Assembly: GCA_041675165.1 (NCBI GenBank)
Contig: JBAYUI010000017.1
Location: 1 to 18,465, forward strand
DNA: 18,465 nucleotides
Source of the DNA: CAIKZD01 sp041675165
Lineage (GTDB): Bacteria; Patescibacteriota; Minisyncoccia; Moranbacterales; UBA2206
Reading direction: 5' to 3'
In this document: positions 7,378 to 14,753 of the stretch, piece after piece
Layout: each line of letters starts with the position of its first letter
Numbering within the stretch: the stretch's first letter is position 1
Position numbers and translations under genes: made by a program
The notes under the pieces: model-generated
What the model was told of the DNA's origin: nothing
The model's input: the letters and a program-made list of their open reading frames with translations, nothing else
Database searches by the model: none

Positions 7378-8544
7378 TTATCCTCCGAACATCCTGAATC
7401 CTTTATTAGTATTGGATGGGCTGGTTGTCGAAGCGGAAGTTCCGAACTTGATGGTCTGTGTGACCACTTCTTCGCCCACGTTCACGCCATTTTTTATTTC
7501 CGTGTCAGTACCATTGGCATCTCCGACCTGCACCTTGACTTGCTTGGGCGATCCATTCTGCAAAACCTCAACATAAGATTGTCCGTTCTGAGTCTTGACG
7601 GCGCCACTCGGAACAATGATGACATCTTGTTTGGCACTGGTGGTAATGGCCGCTGAAACGCTCATGCCGGGTTTTATTTTCGCATCGATACTGTCAAAAC
7701 CGATGGTCACGTCATAAGTGACTACGCCCGAACTCACCGCACCCAAAGAATCCATAGCCTCCACTGTTCCCGTCGCCGTGAAATCAGCCAGAGCATCAAA
7801 AGTCAAAGTGGCTTTTTGCCCGATTTTGACATTGGAAATATCCACTTCATTGACTTGCACCTGAGTTTTGAGCGTGGCCATATCACCGATGATCATCGGT
7901 GCCTGAGCATTGCTGCCGGAACCGGAAACTCGGCTCAAATCATCGCCATTTTTGATATTAACTTCATTGACCGTACCATCGATCGGAGAAGTGACATTCC
8001 TTTTGGCCGCTTGCTGCCTAGCATAGTTCAGGCTGGACAAAGCATTGGCCAGATTCTGCTGCGAGGCCTCCGCGGAAATTTTGGCCGCCTCAATCTTCTG
8101 CTCGGCGGCAGTCTTGTCTTCATGCACGGAAGAAGAATTCTTTTTTGCCGATTTGTAAGCTGCCTCCGCCGAATCGATTCCGGCCTCCGCGGAGACCAAA
8201 GAAGCTTGCGCTGATTTATAGGTCGCGGCGGCCTGACTTGCACTGATGCCCAATTGATCGTTAATGATGGTGAAAAGCGGCTGACCTTTTTTCACGGTGT
8301 CCCCCACGCTGACTGCCAGATTAGCTACCGTACCTGTGATATCCGGATCGACCGTGGCGCTTTCATCCACAACCACGTTTCCCGAAGCTGAAACCGAATT
8401 TATGAGTGTGCCCTTTTCCACCGCTTGCGTCTTATATTGGACTTGGCTCCCAGCAGTTTGAGTTTTTTTATACCAATAGTATCCCCCAACTATCAGAATC
8501 ATAATGATTGCCAGATACACGTAGCGCTGCTTCTTCATATTCAT
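7378..8544 (-). CDS. HlyD/MacA-family membrane-fusion (periplasmic adaptor) protein
   Basis: Adaptor of the exporter. N-terminal anchor at about residues 8-25 (YVYLAIIMILIVGGYYWY), a barrel-sandwich/lipoyl half motif (VDPDITGTVANLAVSVGDTVKKGQ), a long Ala/Ser-rich coiled-coil hairpin (about 85-190), the second lipoyl half (VTSPIDGTVNEVNIKNGDDL), then the beta-barrel and membrane-proximal domains (KIGQKATLTFDALADFTATGTV; VPSGAVKTQNGQSYVEVLQ). 388 aa, normal for the family. It follows the DUF5666 gene after only 2 bases and precedes the ATPase, the classical adaptor-ATPase-permease order. In a cell without an outer membrane it would project outward from the single membrane; that is inference. 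Confidence 0.94.
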   Translation of the reverse strand: MNMKKQRYVYLAIIMILIVGGYYWYKKTQTAGSQVQYKTQAVEKGTLINSVSASGNVVVDESATVDPDITGTVANLAVSVGDTVKKGQPLFTIINDQLGISASQAAATYKSAQASLVSAEAGIDSAEAAYKSAKKNSSSVHEDKTAAEQKIEAAKISAEASQQNLANALSSLNYARQQAAKRNVTSPIDGTVNEVNIKNGDDLSRVSGSGSNAQAPMIIGDMATLKTQVQVNEVDISNVKIGQKATLTFDALADFTATGTVEAMDSLGAVSSGVVTYDVTIGFDSIDAKIKPGMSVSAAITTSAKQDVIIVPSGAVKTQNGQSYVEVLQNGSPKQVKVQVGDANGTDTEIKNGVNVGEEVVTQTIKFGTSASTTSPSNTNKGFRMFGG

Positions 8545-8546
8545 AA

Positions 8547-9104
8547 TTATTGATTATTATTTTGAGTCGGCTGATTATCACTTGGCAAAGCGGCCGGATT
8601 ACCCTTCTCCGCCGGCGGATTGCTGTTGCTTTGATCCATTGGGGGTAAATCATTGAAAACGCGGATAAGATCAGCTTCAACCGTACCGGTATCATCCGGT
8701 CTGCCCATGACTACCACCTTATCATTAGCTTTGAGGTCGCCTATTGCCAAATCATTAGCTTGATTTTTAATAATGGTCCTGTCCGTCACGGTTACTGTAT
8801 TTTCCTTGCCATCCCTGTCTTTAACGATCAATTTATCCGCGGCCACGGAAATGATCGTGCCGGACAAACCATGGGCATTGCGGAAATCCCGCCCCTCAAA
8901 ATTACGCATCATTAAATCCGAGCGATCCATAGGGGGTCGATTGCCCATAAAATTCCTGGCGTAATTCTCTCCCCAGCGGGCGGAAAACAAAGCCCGATGA
9001 GAACCGATTTTGATTCCCCCGATAAAGCTTACGAGTGCCACCAAAATGAATGCTATCACTATGGCAGCCGCCTTGAATCCTCGAGATTTCATCATTTCGT
9101 TCAT
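8547..9104 (-). CDS. DUF5666-type exported protein, 185 aa
   Basis: N-terminal anchor at about residues 10-31 (FKAAAIVIAFILVALVSFIGG), a region rich in Arg, Asn and Met (about 35-75), then a DUF5666-like beta domain (about 78-148: GLSGTIISVAADKLIVKDRDGKEN...NDKVVVMGRPDDTGTVEADLI), and a polar Pro/Asn/Gln tail. Same architecture as the 164-aa protein at 4788-5282, pointing to duplication within the operon. It is directly upstream of the membrane-fusion gene and 9 bases after the small membrane protein. Start at the first ATG (MNEMMKSRGF); no Shine-Dalgarno. Function unknown; a link to envelope stress or export comes only from context. Confidence 0.85.
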   Translation of the reverse strand: MNEMMKSRGFKAAAIVIAFILVALVSFIGGIKIGSHRALFSARWGENYARNFMGNRPPMDRSDLMMRNFEGRDFRNAHGLSGTIISVAADKLIVKDRDGKENTVTVTDRTIIKNQANDLAIGDLKANDKVVVMGRPDDTGTVEADLIRVFNDLPPMDQSNSNPPAEKGNPAALPSDNQPTQNNNQ

Positions 9105-9113
9105 AAATTTAGA

Positions 9114-9518
9114 TTAAATATAATTATAATGACGCCTATTGATCAATTTAAAATATATGGAAAAAGAAAGCAAGATGGCAAAAACCGGCATAAGCATGAT
9201 GGCCACGCTGGCGGCTGGAAATGTTTCAAGCAGCGAGAATAGAAAGTCATTCCAATTACTAAGGACTGAGGAAGCATCCGTCAGGAGCAGGCGCATCAGG
9301 ATCCAAAAATCAGACTGCAAAAAAGCCTGCCCATATTCAAAGACTGTCCAGATGAAAACGCCGAGTGATCCCGCCAAGCTGAAATATGACCATAGCAAGT
9401 TTTCCTTAGCCCGTCTTTCTCGCAAGGCTCCTATTTTGACCATGATCAAATCTGACAGTTCTGACGATGGCTCAGTTGTCCTGATGCTCTTAAATATTTG
9501 ATGTAGATTCTGTTTCAT
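9114..9518 (-). CDS. Small membrane protein, putative anti-sigma partner
   Basis: 134 aa. N-terminal soluble part (residues 1-38) is amphipathic and charged, with the pattern QIFKSIRTTEPSSELSDLIMVKIGALRERR. Two clear hydrophobic helices follow (about 42-62 and 102-124), with a less hydrophobic segment between them. No zinc-binding HxxxCxxC motif of the ZAS family is present. Genes directly downstream of ECF sigma factors commonly encode membrane anti-sigma factors, and the cytoplasmic-helix-plus-membrane layout fits, so that role is inferred from position. It lies 36 bases after the sigma gene and before the DUF5666/exporter genes. Confidence 0.7.
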   Translation of the reverse strand: MKQNLHQIFKSIRTTEPSSELSDLIMVKIGALRERRAKENLLWSYFSLAGSLGVFIWTVFEYGQAFLQSDFWILMRLLLTDASSVLSNWNDFLFSLLETFPAASVAIMLMPVFAILLSFSIYFKLINRRHYNYI

Positions 9519-9554
9519 ATGTCTATATACGACCCGACCATCATTTCGGACACA

Positions 9555-10124
9555 TCATTTGTCTAGAAAGGCTTTTTTGAGCTGCAATAAGGCCCTACTA
9601 TGGTAAGCTTTGATCGTGTTATACGGCCGACCCAAAATTTCCGCAATCTCGGAAAGGGTGAAGTCTTCTTTGTAATGAAGGGTCAGGATCACTCGATATT
9701 TTTCCGGAATCTTGGCTAATTCATCCTCCATTTCACGAACGATATCCTTCCTTTCCAAAATCTCATCGGGCAAGATCAGATTTTCTGACACATCGTCCAA
9801 CCTATTATTCCCCTCTTCATCTTCAAAGAACGAAAAGGGAGTCGTTTTTTTCTTTTTCAAGAAGTCCAGCGCGGTATTTTTGGCAATCGCAAAAAGCCAA
9901 GTCTTGAAACTTTTTTCCTGATCGAACTTACGCAAATTTTTCCAAACTTTGATAAAAGTTTCCTGGGTCAGATCTTCTGCCGCGGAAGTATCTTTTACCA
10001 TATAAAAAAGAAAGCTATGGATTGGCTTTAGATATTTATCGAGCAGTTCTTTAAAGGCAAGCTCATCGCCTTCCAGACAAGCCCTTGTCAAAGAAGCATC
10101 CTCCTTATTCGCATTGAGTTCCAT
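9555..10124 (-). CDS. ECF-type RNA polymerase sigma factor
   Basis: Alternative sigma-70 family factor that redirects RNA polymerase. Sigma-2 region at about 25-92, with AAEDLTQETFIKVWKNLRKFD and FKTWLFAIAKNTALDFLKKKK. Linker rich in acidic residues (about 97-125). Sigma-4 region at about 134-186, with a helix-turn-helix in FTLSEIAEILGRPYNTIKAYHSRALLQLKK. 189 aa, normal for group 4. Its ATG lies 3 bases after the PAP2 stop, so it is expressed as an internal gene of a long operon. The next genes are a membrane protein, DUF5666 and the MacAB-like exporter, which are likely targets of autoregulation. I could not find a matching ECF promoter by eye. Confidence 0.93.
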   Translation of the reverse strand: MELNANKEDASLTRACLEGDELAFKELLDKYLKPIHSFLFYMVKDTSAAEDLTQETFIKVWKNLRKFDQEKSFKTWLFAIAKNTALDFLKKKKTTPFSFFEDEEGNNRLDDVSENLILPDEILERKDIVREMEDELAKIPEKYRVILTLHYKEDFTLSEIAEILGRPYNTIKAYHSRALLQLKKAFLDK

Positions 10125-10127
10125 AGC

Positions 10128-10766
10128 CTATTCTTCTTTGAATAATTTATATTCCCGGGAAAAGATCTTCATCGCTATATGGAATATCGTATAAGTGATG
10201 AAGAAGGCGGCAAAGACATCGATGGAATAATGCAAATGTCCCAGAATGACCGCGCTGCCGAAAGTGATCGAAGCTGCGATAGCGATATACCTTATCAATT
10301 TTTCGTCCCAGAAGATCAGGGCGACCAAGAACGGGACGCCCGTATGCGCGCTGAAAAAAAAGTCATTGCCGGAAATAAGCGTCGCCAACAGATTATTCGG
10401 ATCGATCGGCGTTATGACTGGATACGGTCCCAAGTGGGTCAGTGTGATGGAAACGGAACGGATCAGATAGAAAAGCGCGATACTTTTCAATGTGAATGGG
10501 GCTCTCTTCGGTTCCACGATCACGCAATACATCACGAACAAGAAAAACAGCTCCACGCCATAATTCAAAAGACCATCCACATCCATTACGGGCAGATTGT
10601 CCAGCAGGATATCATTCACATAATTGCCCGCCTTCATATTGGCATAAAGCCCGGTGAAATGATTGATGGTCAGACTGGCCGCCAGAAGGACCAGACTGGA
10701 AAAAACCGCATAACGGAAACCGTGCCTTTTCCAGCAGTATTTATATTTGGAAGCGATTTTTTTCAT
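10128..10766 (-). CDS. PAP2-family membrane phosphatase/phosphotransferase, sphingomyelin-synthase-like
   Basis: Multi-spanning membrane protein of 212 aa. The active-site blocks match the PAP2_C (sphingomyelin synthase-related) arrangement: LIRSVSITLTHLGPYP (about 101-116), SGNDFFFSAHT with His141, and HLHYSIDV with His179 and Asp183. These residues form the expected His-His-Asp triad for phosphoryl transfer. Several hydrophobic helices surround them. The start ATG overlaps the TGA stop of the upstream glycosyltransferase (ATGA), implying translational coupling. With GT4, GT2 and DedA upstream, a role in lipid or polyprenyl-phosphate head-group metabolism is likely. It may act as a phosphatase rather than a true sphingomyelin synthase. 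Confidence 0.85.
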   Translation of the reverse strand: MKKIASKYKYCWKRHGFRYAVFSSLVLLAASLTINHFTGLYANMKAGNYVNDILLDNLPVMDVDGLLNYGVELFFLFVMYCVIVEPKRAPFTLKSIALFYLIRSVSITLTHLGPYPVITPIDPNNLLATLISGNDFFFSAHTGVPFLVALIFWDEKLIRYIAIAASITFGSAVILGHLHYSIDVFAAFFITYTIFHIAMKIFSREYKLFKEE

Positions 10767-11899
10767 ATTGTTTTATTTTTATTATGAGAAGCCTTAAATC
10801 CACTTATGGCCGAACGATAGATTTCTTCGAGCTGACGCGTGATTTCCTCTTCTCCGAATGAAAGTGCTCGCTCTCTCGAATTAGCGGAAAATTTTGTTCT
10901 CAGCTTTTCATCAAGCAGTAACTCTGATATTTTTTCCGCCAGTTCCTTGGGACTATCGGGAGACACGATAAAACCATTCTTCTCATGCTCAACAATCTCA
11001 GGAATGCCCAACGCTCTGACGCCAACAACCGGCAAACCTGTTGCCATAGCTTCAAGGATGGAGAGCGGCATATTTTCACTTTTGCTTGCGCTCACAAATA
11101 CATCAGCCGCCTGAAGCGCGGATACGAGAACTTGACCGCGCAGAACTCCCGTAAATATGACCCCTTGCAAACCAAGCTTGGCGCATTGCTCTTGTAATTT
11201 AGCCTTTTCAGGACCATCACCAATAATCAAAAGACTAGCATCGGAAATTTTCTTCTCAACAAGACTAAAAGCTTTAATGACTTGCTCGATGCTCTTTTCA
11301 TAACTCAACCTGCCCATATACACGGCAGAAAGGCCTCTTATTCCAAATTTATCTTTCAGCACAAACCGAACTGCCTTCGCTGCCGGACTGAAAAATCCCG
11401 TATCCACCGCGTTTGGAAGGTAAATTATTTTTTTTTGCGCGCCATTGGCCAGCATATCTTTTATAAGAACATTGGAAGGACTGGTAATGATATCGCAATT
11501 ATTATAATATTTCGCGACATATTTCCAAGAGAGTTCCCGTGACCAATCAAAATCGAAATGAACATGTTTCAGATATTGATCGAAAAAAGTATGGTGTGTT
11601 CCGACCAACGGCACGTCGAGAAAATGGGCGCTCCAAACAGCCTCCCAGCCAACGCCGAATGGGGTATGCGTGTGGATGACATCCGGATTGAACGATTTTA
11701 CTTTTTTATATATACTCCCCGTTGGCAAAGCCACGCGTTCGCCGGGGTAGCCCAAAAAGGGAAACGACATCGAATCACTTGCGGTAAAAATTTGGACATT
11801 GTGCCCTCGCTTTCTCAGTGATTTCTCAGACAAAGCAACGACATTCGCCACGCCGTTTATTTGGGGAGGAAAAGTATCGCTAAAAATTGCTATATTCAT
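10763..11899 (-). CDS. Glycosyltransferase family 4 (GT-B fold)
   Basis: Retaining glycosyltransferase, probably acting on a membrane lipid acceptor. N-terminal Rossmann half starts MNIAIFSDTFPPQINGVA with the family Gly-rich acceptor loop. THTPFGVGWEAVW and VGTHHTFFDQYLKH resemble diacylglycerol glucosyltransferases of the Mgs/GtaA type. C-terminal half has YMGRLSYEKSIEQVIKAF, IIGDGPEK and the EX7E motif with Glu275 and Glu283 (ENMPLSILE). 378 aa, normal length. The stop codon overlaps the PAP2 start by 4 bases; the GT2 gene lies 12 bases upstream. The glycolipid assignment is by similarity to monoglucosyldiacylglycerol synthases; the sugar and acceptor cannot be read from sequence. Confidence 0.92.
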   Translation of the reverse strand: MNIAIFSDTFPPQINGVANVVALSEKSLRKRGHNVQIFTASDSMSFPFLGYPGERVALPTGSIYKKVKSFNPDVIHTHTPFGVGWEAVWSAHFLDVPLVGTHHTFFDQYLKHVHFDFDWSRELSWKYVAKYYNNCDIITSPSNVLIKDMLANGAQKKIIYLPNAVDTGFFSPAAKAVRFVLKDKFGIRGLSAVYMGRLSYEKSIEQVIKAFSLVEKKISDASLLIIGDGPEKAKLQEQCAKLGLQGVIFTGVLRGQVLVSALQAADVFVSASKSENMPLSILEAMATGLPVVGVRALGIPEIVEHEKNGFIVSPDSPKELAEKISELLLDEKLRTKFSANSRERALSFGEEEITRQLEEIYRSAISGFKASHNKNKTI

Positions 11900-11911
11900 A
11901 CAATTTGTAAA

Positions 11912-12583
11912 TTATTTCACCAGCTTCAACATCCGCACTATCTGATAAACTAACTGCGCCGGCGAAGCGATGCTGCAGATATCTCTTATCATACCAATAT
12001 CGCTTTTGATGCCCGTCCACATTCCGTATTTTTTATGTTTATATGGGCTTATCACATTTTCCCATGGAACTATTTTGATTCGATAATGTTTTTCTATTAT
12101 ATAATTATTCAGGAAGGCCTCTAAGCCAAAAGATGGCAAGGCGCAGATTTTTTCAAAATTATCCATGATTAAATTTTTAGAAAATACTCTTTCCCCAGAA
12201 AGCGGGTCTATTCCAAGAAACATCCAGAATTTGTATTTTCGCAAACTTATAGTCACATCTGCTTCACCTTTTATTACTGGTATAACTAAGGCAGAAATAT
12301 TTTCAGAAGTTAGCCCGATCAAGTCCGCGTCTAAAAATAACACAAATTCCCCTGCCGCCTCCTTCACGCCAATGCACACCGAAGTGCTTTTACCTTGATT
12401 TTTTTGGTTAGTGATGAGCTTAACATTGGGAAAAGTAGAAACGATAGCTCCCGTATTATCACTAGAGCAGTCGTTAACAACAATAGTTTCATAGATAGCC
12501 GGATGGTTGGCCACTGTTTCAAGGATGTTTTTAATACTGCCTCCCTCGTTAAAAGCCGGAATTATACAAGAAATGTGTTTCAT
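11912..12583 (-). CDS. Glycosyltransferase family 2 (GT-A fold)
   Basis: Nucleotide-sugar-dependent transferase. Opens with CIIPAFNEGGSIKNILETV, followed by VVNDCSSDNT (nucleotide binding) and the metal-binding LDADL with Asp85 and Asp87. The later part has PLSGERVFSKNLI and a long basic tail. 223 aa: catalytic domain only, no C-terminal membrane helices, so it resembles a soluble or peripherally attached polyprenol-phosphate or cell-wall glycosyltransferase. Starts with ATG at 12583, 20 bases after the DedA stop. A TATAAT-like sequence in that gap could be a weak internal promoter, but I do not call it. It acts with the GT4 and PAP2 neighbours in an inferred envelope glycolipid route. Confidence 0.9.
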   Translation of the reverse strand: MKHISCIIPAFNEGGSIKNILETVANHPAIYETIVVNDCSSDNTGAIVSTFPNVKLITNQKNQGKSTSVCIGVKEAAGEFVLFLDADLIGLTSENISALVIPVIKGEADVTISLRKYKFWMFLGIDPLSGERVFSKNLIMDNFEKICALPSFGLEAFLNNYIIEKHYRIKIVPWENVISPYKHKKYGMWTGIKSDIGMIRDICSIASPAQLVYQIVRMLKLVK

Positions 12584-12603
12584 TTTATAGTAAAATATTA
12601 TAC

Positions 12604-13137
12604 TTAGCGCTTCCTCGTAAAATAATAGCTCGTTGCTCCAGTAATAATGAGAAAGAGCATTGCTATCGTTATATATCCGAAGTATGTATCGATTTTAGCG
12701 TAAGCGTGTCCAAAATAATAGCCAACTAGCAAAAAAACAAGTGTCTTGGGGACTGTACCGATAAAATTAAACTTTATAAATTTTTTCAAGGGAACTCTTA
12801 CTATGCCCGACGCTACCAGAATAGCACCCCCGACCGAATGCGTCCATTTGCCGAAAAGAAGCGTCTTGCCGAAATGGTTATCGAAATGATTTTTTATTTT
12901 TTGAACTTGTTCAACTTTAATCCAAAGGAAGCGTCCGTTTGACATAATGCGCTTGCCACCAAAATAGCCAATTGAATAATACAAAACATCTCCCACTATG
13001 TCACCGGCAACAGCCACTAGATAGAGAATGTACACATTAAAATATCCCAGATAAGCCAGAAATCCGGCAGCTACAGTAACAATGGGACCCTCTATAACAA
13101 CCAGAGGGAAAAAGATGAGATATTTGTACTGCAACAA
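12604..13137 (-). CDS. DedA-family (SNARE-associated/VTT) membrane protein
   Basis: Polytopic membrane protein; the family is linked to lipid (undecaprenyl phosphate) translocation and envelope homeostasis. Visible signatures: FFPLVVIEGPIVTVAAGFLAYLG, VAGDIVGDVLYYSIGYFGG, and the second re-entrant block KWTHSVGGAILVASGIVRVPLKKFIKFNFIG ending in a Gly-rich helix. The first available standard start is TTG at 13137, which leaves an N-terminus shorter than usual. The frame is open back to a stop at 13219, encoding FNLSQNQIFDLLLQYKYL, which looks like a real DedA N-terminus. A non-ATG start (ATA, ATT or CTG) between 13174 and 13194 is therefore possible. First gene of the minus-strand cluster, divergent from prfA. 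Confidence 0.85.
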   Translation of the reverse strand: MLQYKYLIFFPLVVIEGPIVTVAAGFLAYLGYFNVYILYLVAVAGDIVGDVLYYSIGYFGGKRIMSNGRFLWIKVEQVQKIKNHFDNHFGKTLLFGKWTHSVGGAILVASGIVRVPLKKFIKFNFIGTVPKTLVFLLVGYYFGHAYAKIDTYFGYITIAMLFLIITGATSYYFTRKR

Positions 13138-13214
13138 AAGATCGAATATTTGATTTTGTGATAAATTAAAAAACAGATGATTTATATTAAATATTGCGCC
13201 TAACTCATTATTGT

Positions 13215-13225
13215 TATACTATAAT
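13215..13225 (+). promoter_or_regulatory. Probable prfA -10 region
   Basis: Overlapping TATACT (13215-13220) and TATAAT (13220-13225). The best -35 candidate is TTGCGC (13194-13199), at 15 or 20 bases, neither ideal. The ATG at 13241 would leave a leader of about 10 bases with no Shine-Dalgarno, so translation may be near-leaderless. Confidence 0.4.
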
Positions 13226-13240
13226 TGTACTACCAAAACT

Positions 13241-14308
13241 ATGAACGACCAAATCGAAGCCGTAAAAAAGGAATACGCCGAAATTTCGACTGCTCTCAAT
13301 GATGCCGGGAATTTTTCCGATTCCCAAAAAATGGCGGGTTTAGGTAAGCGAAAATCCAATATGGAAGAAATAATGGCTAAAATCGGCGAATTTGAAGCGG
13401 TGGAAAAAGCAATGAGAGACAACGCTGAAATGATCAATTCACAAGGAGAAGATCCCGAGATGAAACAGATGGCTATGGAAGAAAATGTCACTCTGTCGCA
13501 AAAAAGGGAAATCTTACAGAAAGAACTGGAACTTTTGATCATTCCGAAGGATCCGCACGATAACAAAGGTGTGATTGCCGAAATCAGAGCGGGAGCGGGC
13601 GGAGACGAGGCGGCGCTTTTTGCCGGTGAAATTTTCCGGATGTACGCTAGATTTGCCGAAAAAAACCATTGGCCGATTTCTTTGCTTAATACCAGCGTCA
13701 TCGGCATTGGCGGATACAAAGAAGTGGTTTTCGAAATCAACGGGCAAGGAGTGTATGGCAAGATGAAATATGAATCCGGCGTGCATCGCGTTCAGCGCAT
13801 CCCAGAAACGGAAAAGAACGGCCGCGTGCAAACTTCCACTGTCACCGTCGCCATTCTGCCCCAAGCCGAAGAAGTGGAACTCCGGATCGAAGACAAAGAT
13901 TTGCGCATCGACACTTTCTGTTCTTCCGGTCCGGGCGGCCAATCCGTCAACACAACCAAGTCCGCCGTGCGCATCACCCATATTCCGACGGGACTGATCG
14001 TTTCCTGCCAAGATGAAAAATCCCAGATCAAGAACAAGGAAAAAGCTATGAAAGTCTTGCGCTCCCGACTTTTGCAGGCCGAAGAAGAAAAAGCCGCCAA
14101 AGAGAGAGGCGACGCGCGAAAATCCCAGATCGGAACCGGTGACCGCTCGGAAAAAATCCGCACATACAACTTTCCTCAAGACCGCATCACCGATCACCGC
14201 GTGAAAGAATCTTGGAGCAACATTAGGACTATTTTGGAAGGCAATCTCGACCCGATCGTTGACGTCTTGATCCAAGAAAATCAAAAAAGGCTTTTGGAGA
14301 AAAAATAA
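13241..14308 (+). CDS. prfA: Peptide chain release factor 1
   Basis: Terminates translation at UAA and UAG. The GGQ motif (residues 232-234, in SSGPGGQSVNTTKSAVR) acts in the peptidyl transferase centre; its Gln is the usual PrmC methylation target. The stop-codon recognition tripeptide is PET (188-190, in RVQRIPETEKNGRVQTS), a P-x-T type that marks RF1 rather than the SPF of RF2. 355 aa from the ATG at 13241, normal for RF1. The frame extends 10 codons upstream but without conservation, so ATG is chosen. UGA is used as a stop by neighbours, so an RF2 gene should exist elsewhere. A 69-aa ORF follows after 38 bases, probably on the same transcript. Confidence 0.95.
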   Translation: MNDQIEAVKKEYAEISTALNDAGNFSDSQKMAGLGKRKSNMEEIMAKIGEFEAVEKAMRDNAEMINSQGEDPEMKQMAMEENVTLSQKREILQKELELLIIPKDPHDNKGVIAEIRAGAGGDEAALFAGEIFRMYARFAEKNHWPISLLNTSVIGIGGYKEVVFEINGQGVYGKMKYESGVHRVQRIPETEKNGRVQTSTVTVAILPQAEEVELRIEDKDLRIDTFCSSGPGGQSVNTTKSAVRITHIPTGLIVSCQDEKSQIKNKEKAMKVLRSRLLQAEEEKAAKERGDARKSQIGTGDRSEKIRTYNFPQDRITDHRVKESWSNIRTILEGNLDPIVDVLIQENQKRLLEKK

Positions 14309-14346
14309 AATAGCACATTGCAAACTTTTCTAAGGGAGGAATAATT

Positions 14347-14556
14347 ATGGAGCTGCACAGCCCTCTTGGCTGTATGGAAGCCAAAAATGTAATAGATTTT
14401 TTCTTCAATAATCCGCCGAGTAGGGAACGAGAAAAAATCTTTATCCAAGTTCTCAGGCATATGGTGCGAAGCACTCCGGAAAAGCCCCACACTGTCATTT
14501 GCCAGGATTGCTGGGACTATTATGAAGGAATGAAAAAAATATATTGCGGCGGTTAA
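14347..14556 (+). CDS. 69-aa Cys-containing protein, function unknown
   Basis: No family recognised. The N-terminus MELHSPLGCMEAKNV is followed by an amphipathic segment with Arg/Glu, and the C-terminus has CQDCWDYYEGMKKIYCGG: a CxxC pair plus another Cys, with a further Cys9 near the N-terminus. Four Cys could bind a metal or form disulfides, but spacing is not that of a known zinc finger. Reality is supported by a strong Shine-Dalgarno AAGGGAGGA (14332-14340), unlike prfA itself, and by an intrinsic terminator 29 bases beyond the stop. No separate promoter is clear in the 38-base gap, so it is probably co-transcribed with prfA. Confidence 0.75.
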   Translation: MELHSPLGCMEAKNVIDFFFNNPPSREREKIFIQVLRHMVRSTPEKPHTVICQDCWDYYEGMKKIYCGG

Positions 14557-14585
14557 TATTCCCATAAGTATGACCGCTCTCAACA

Positions 14586-14616
14586 ACCACTATCTCATGG
14601 ATAGTGGTCTTTTTTT
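14586..14616 (+). terminator. Intrinsic terminator after prfA and the 69-aa gene
   Basis: 9-bp perfect stem ACCACTATC (14586-14594) with GATAGTGGT (14600-14608), 5-base loop, followed by a T-rich tail. Confidence 0.9.
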
Positions 14617-14650
14617 CTTAAAAAATCACTGGTCTTTCAAAAATTTCCTC

Positions 14651-14707
14651 GCGTCCGACTGGAGAAGGCATCTTCCCGCAGGTTCAGACGAGGACGCCTG
14701 AACCTGC
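14651..14707. repeat. Structured GC-rich intergenic repeat
   Basis: Perfect 10-bp arms GCAGGTTCAG (14678-14687) and CTGAACCTGC (14698-14707). A second pairing option overlaps it: GCGTCC (14651-14656) with GGACGC (14692-14697), plus GAAG/CTTC near 14664-14675. No U-tract, no ORF. Lies in the 197-base gap between the prfA-side terminator and the Fic gene; I see nothing else in that gap. Confidence 0.65.
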
Positions 14708-14753
14708 TTAAAATTCAAATCCCATATTTTTTATTGCGCATCAATACAAACCT

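Noticed and set aside
10179..10787. 202-aa plus-strand open frame
   Set aside because: Antisense to the PAP2 gene, which keeps the His-His-Asp triad.
13514..14323. 269-aa minus-strand open frame
   Set aside because: Antisense to prfA; composition and lack of motifs mark it as a shadow.
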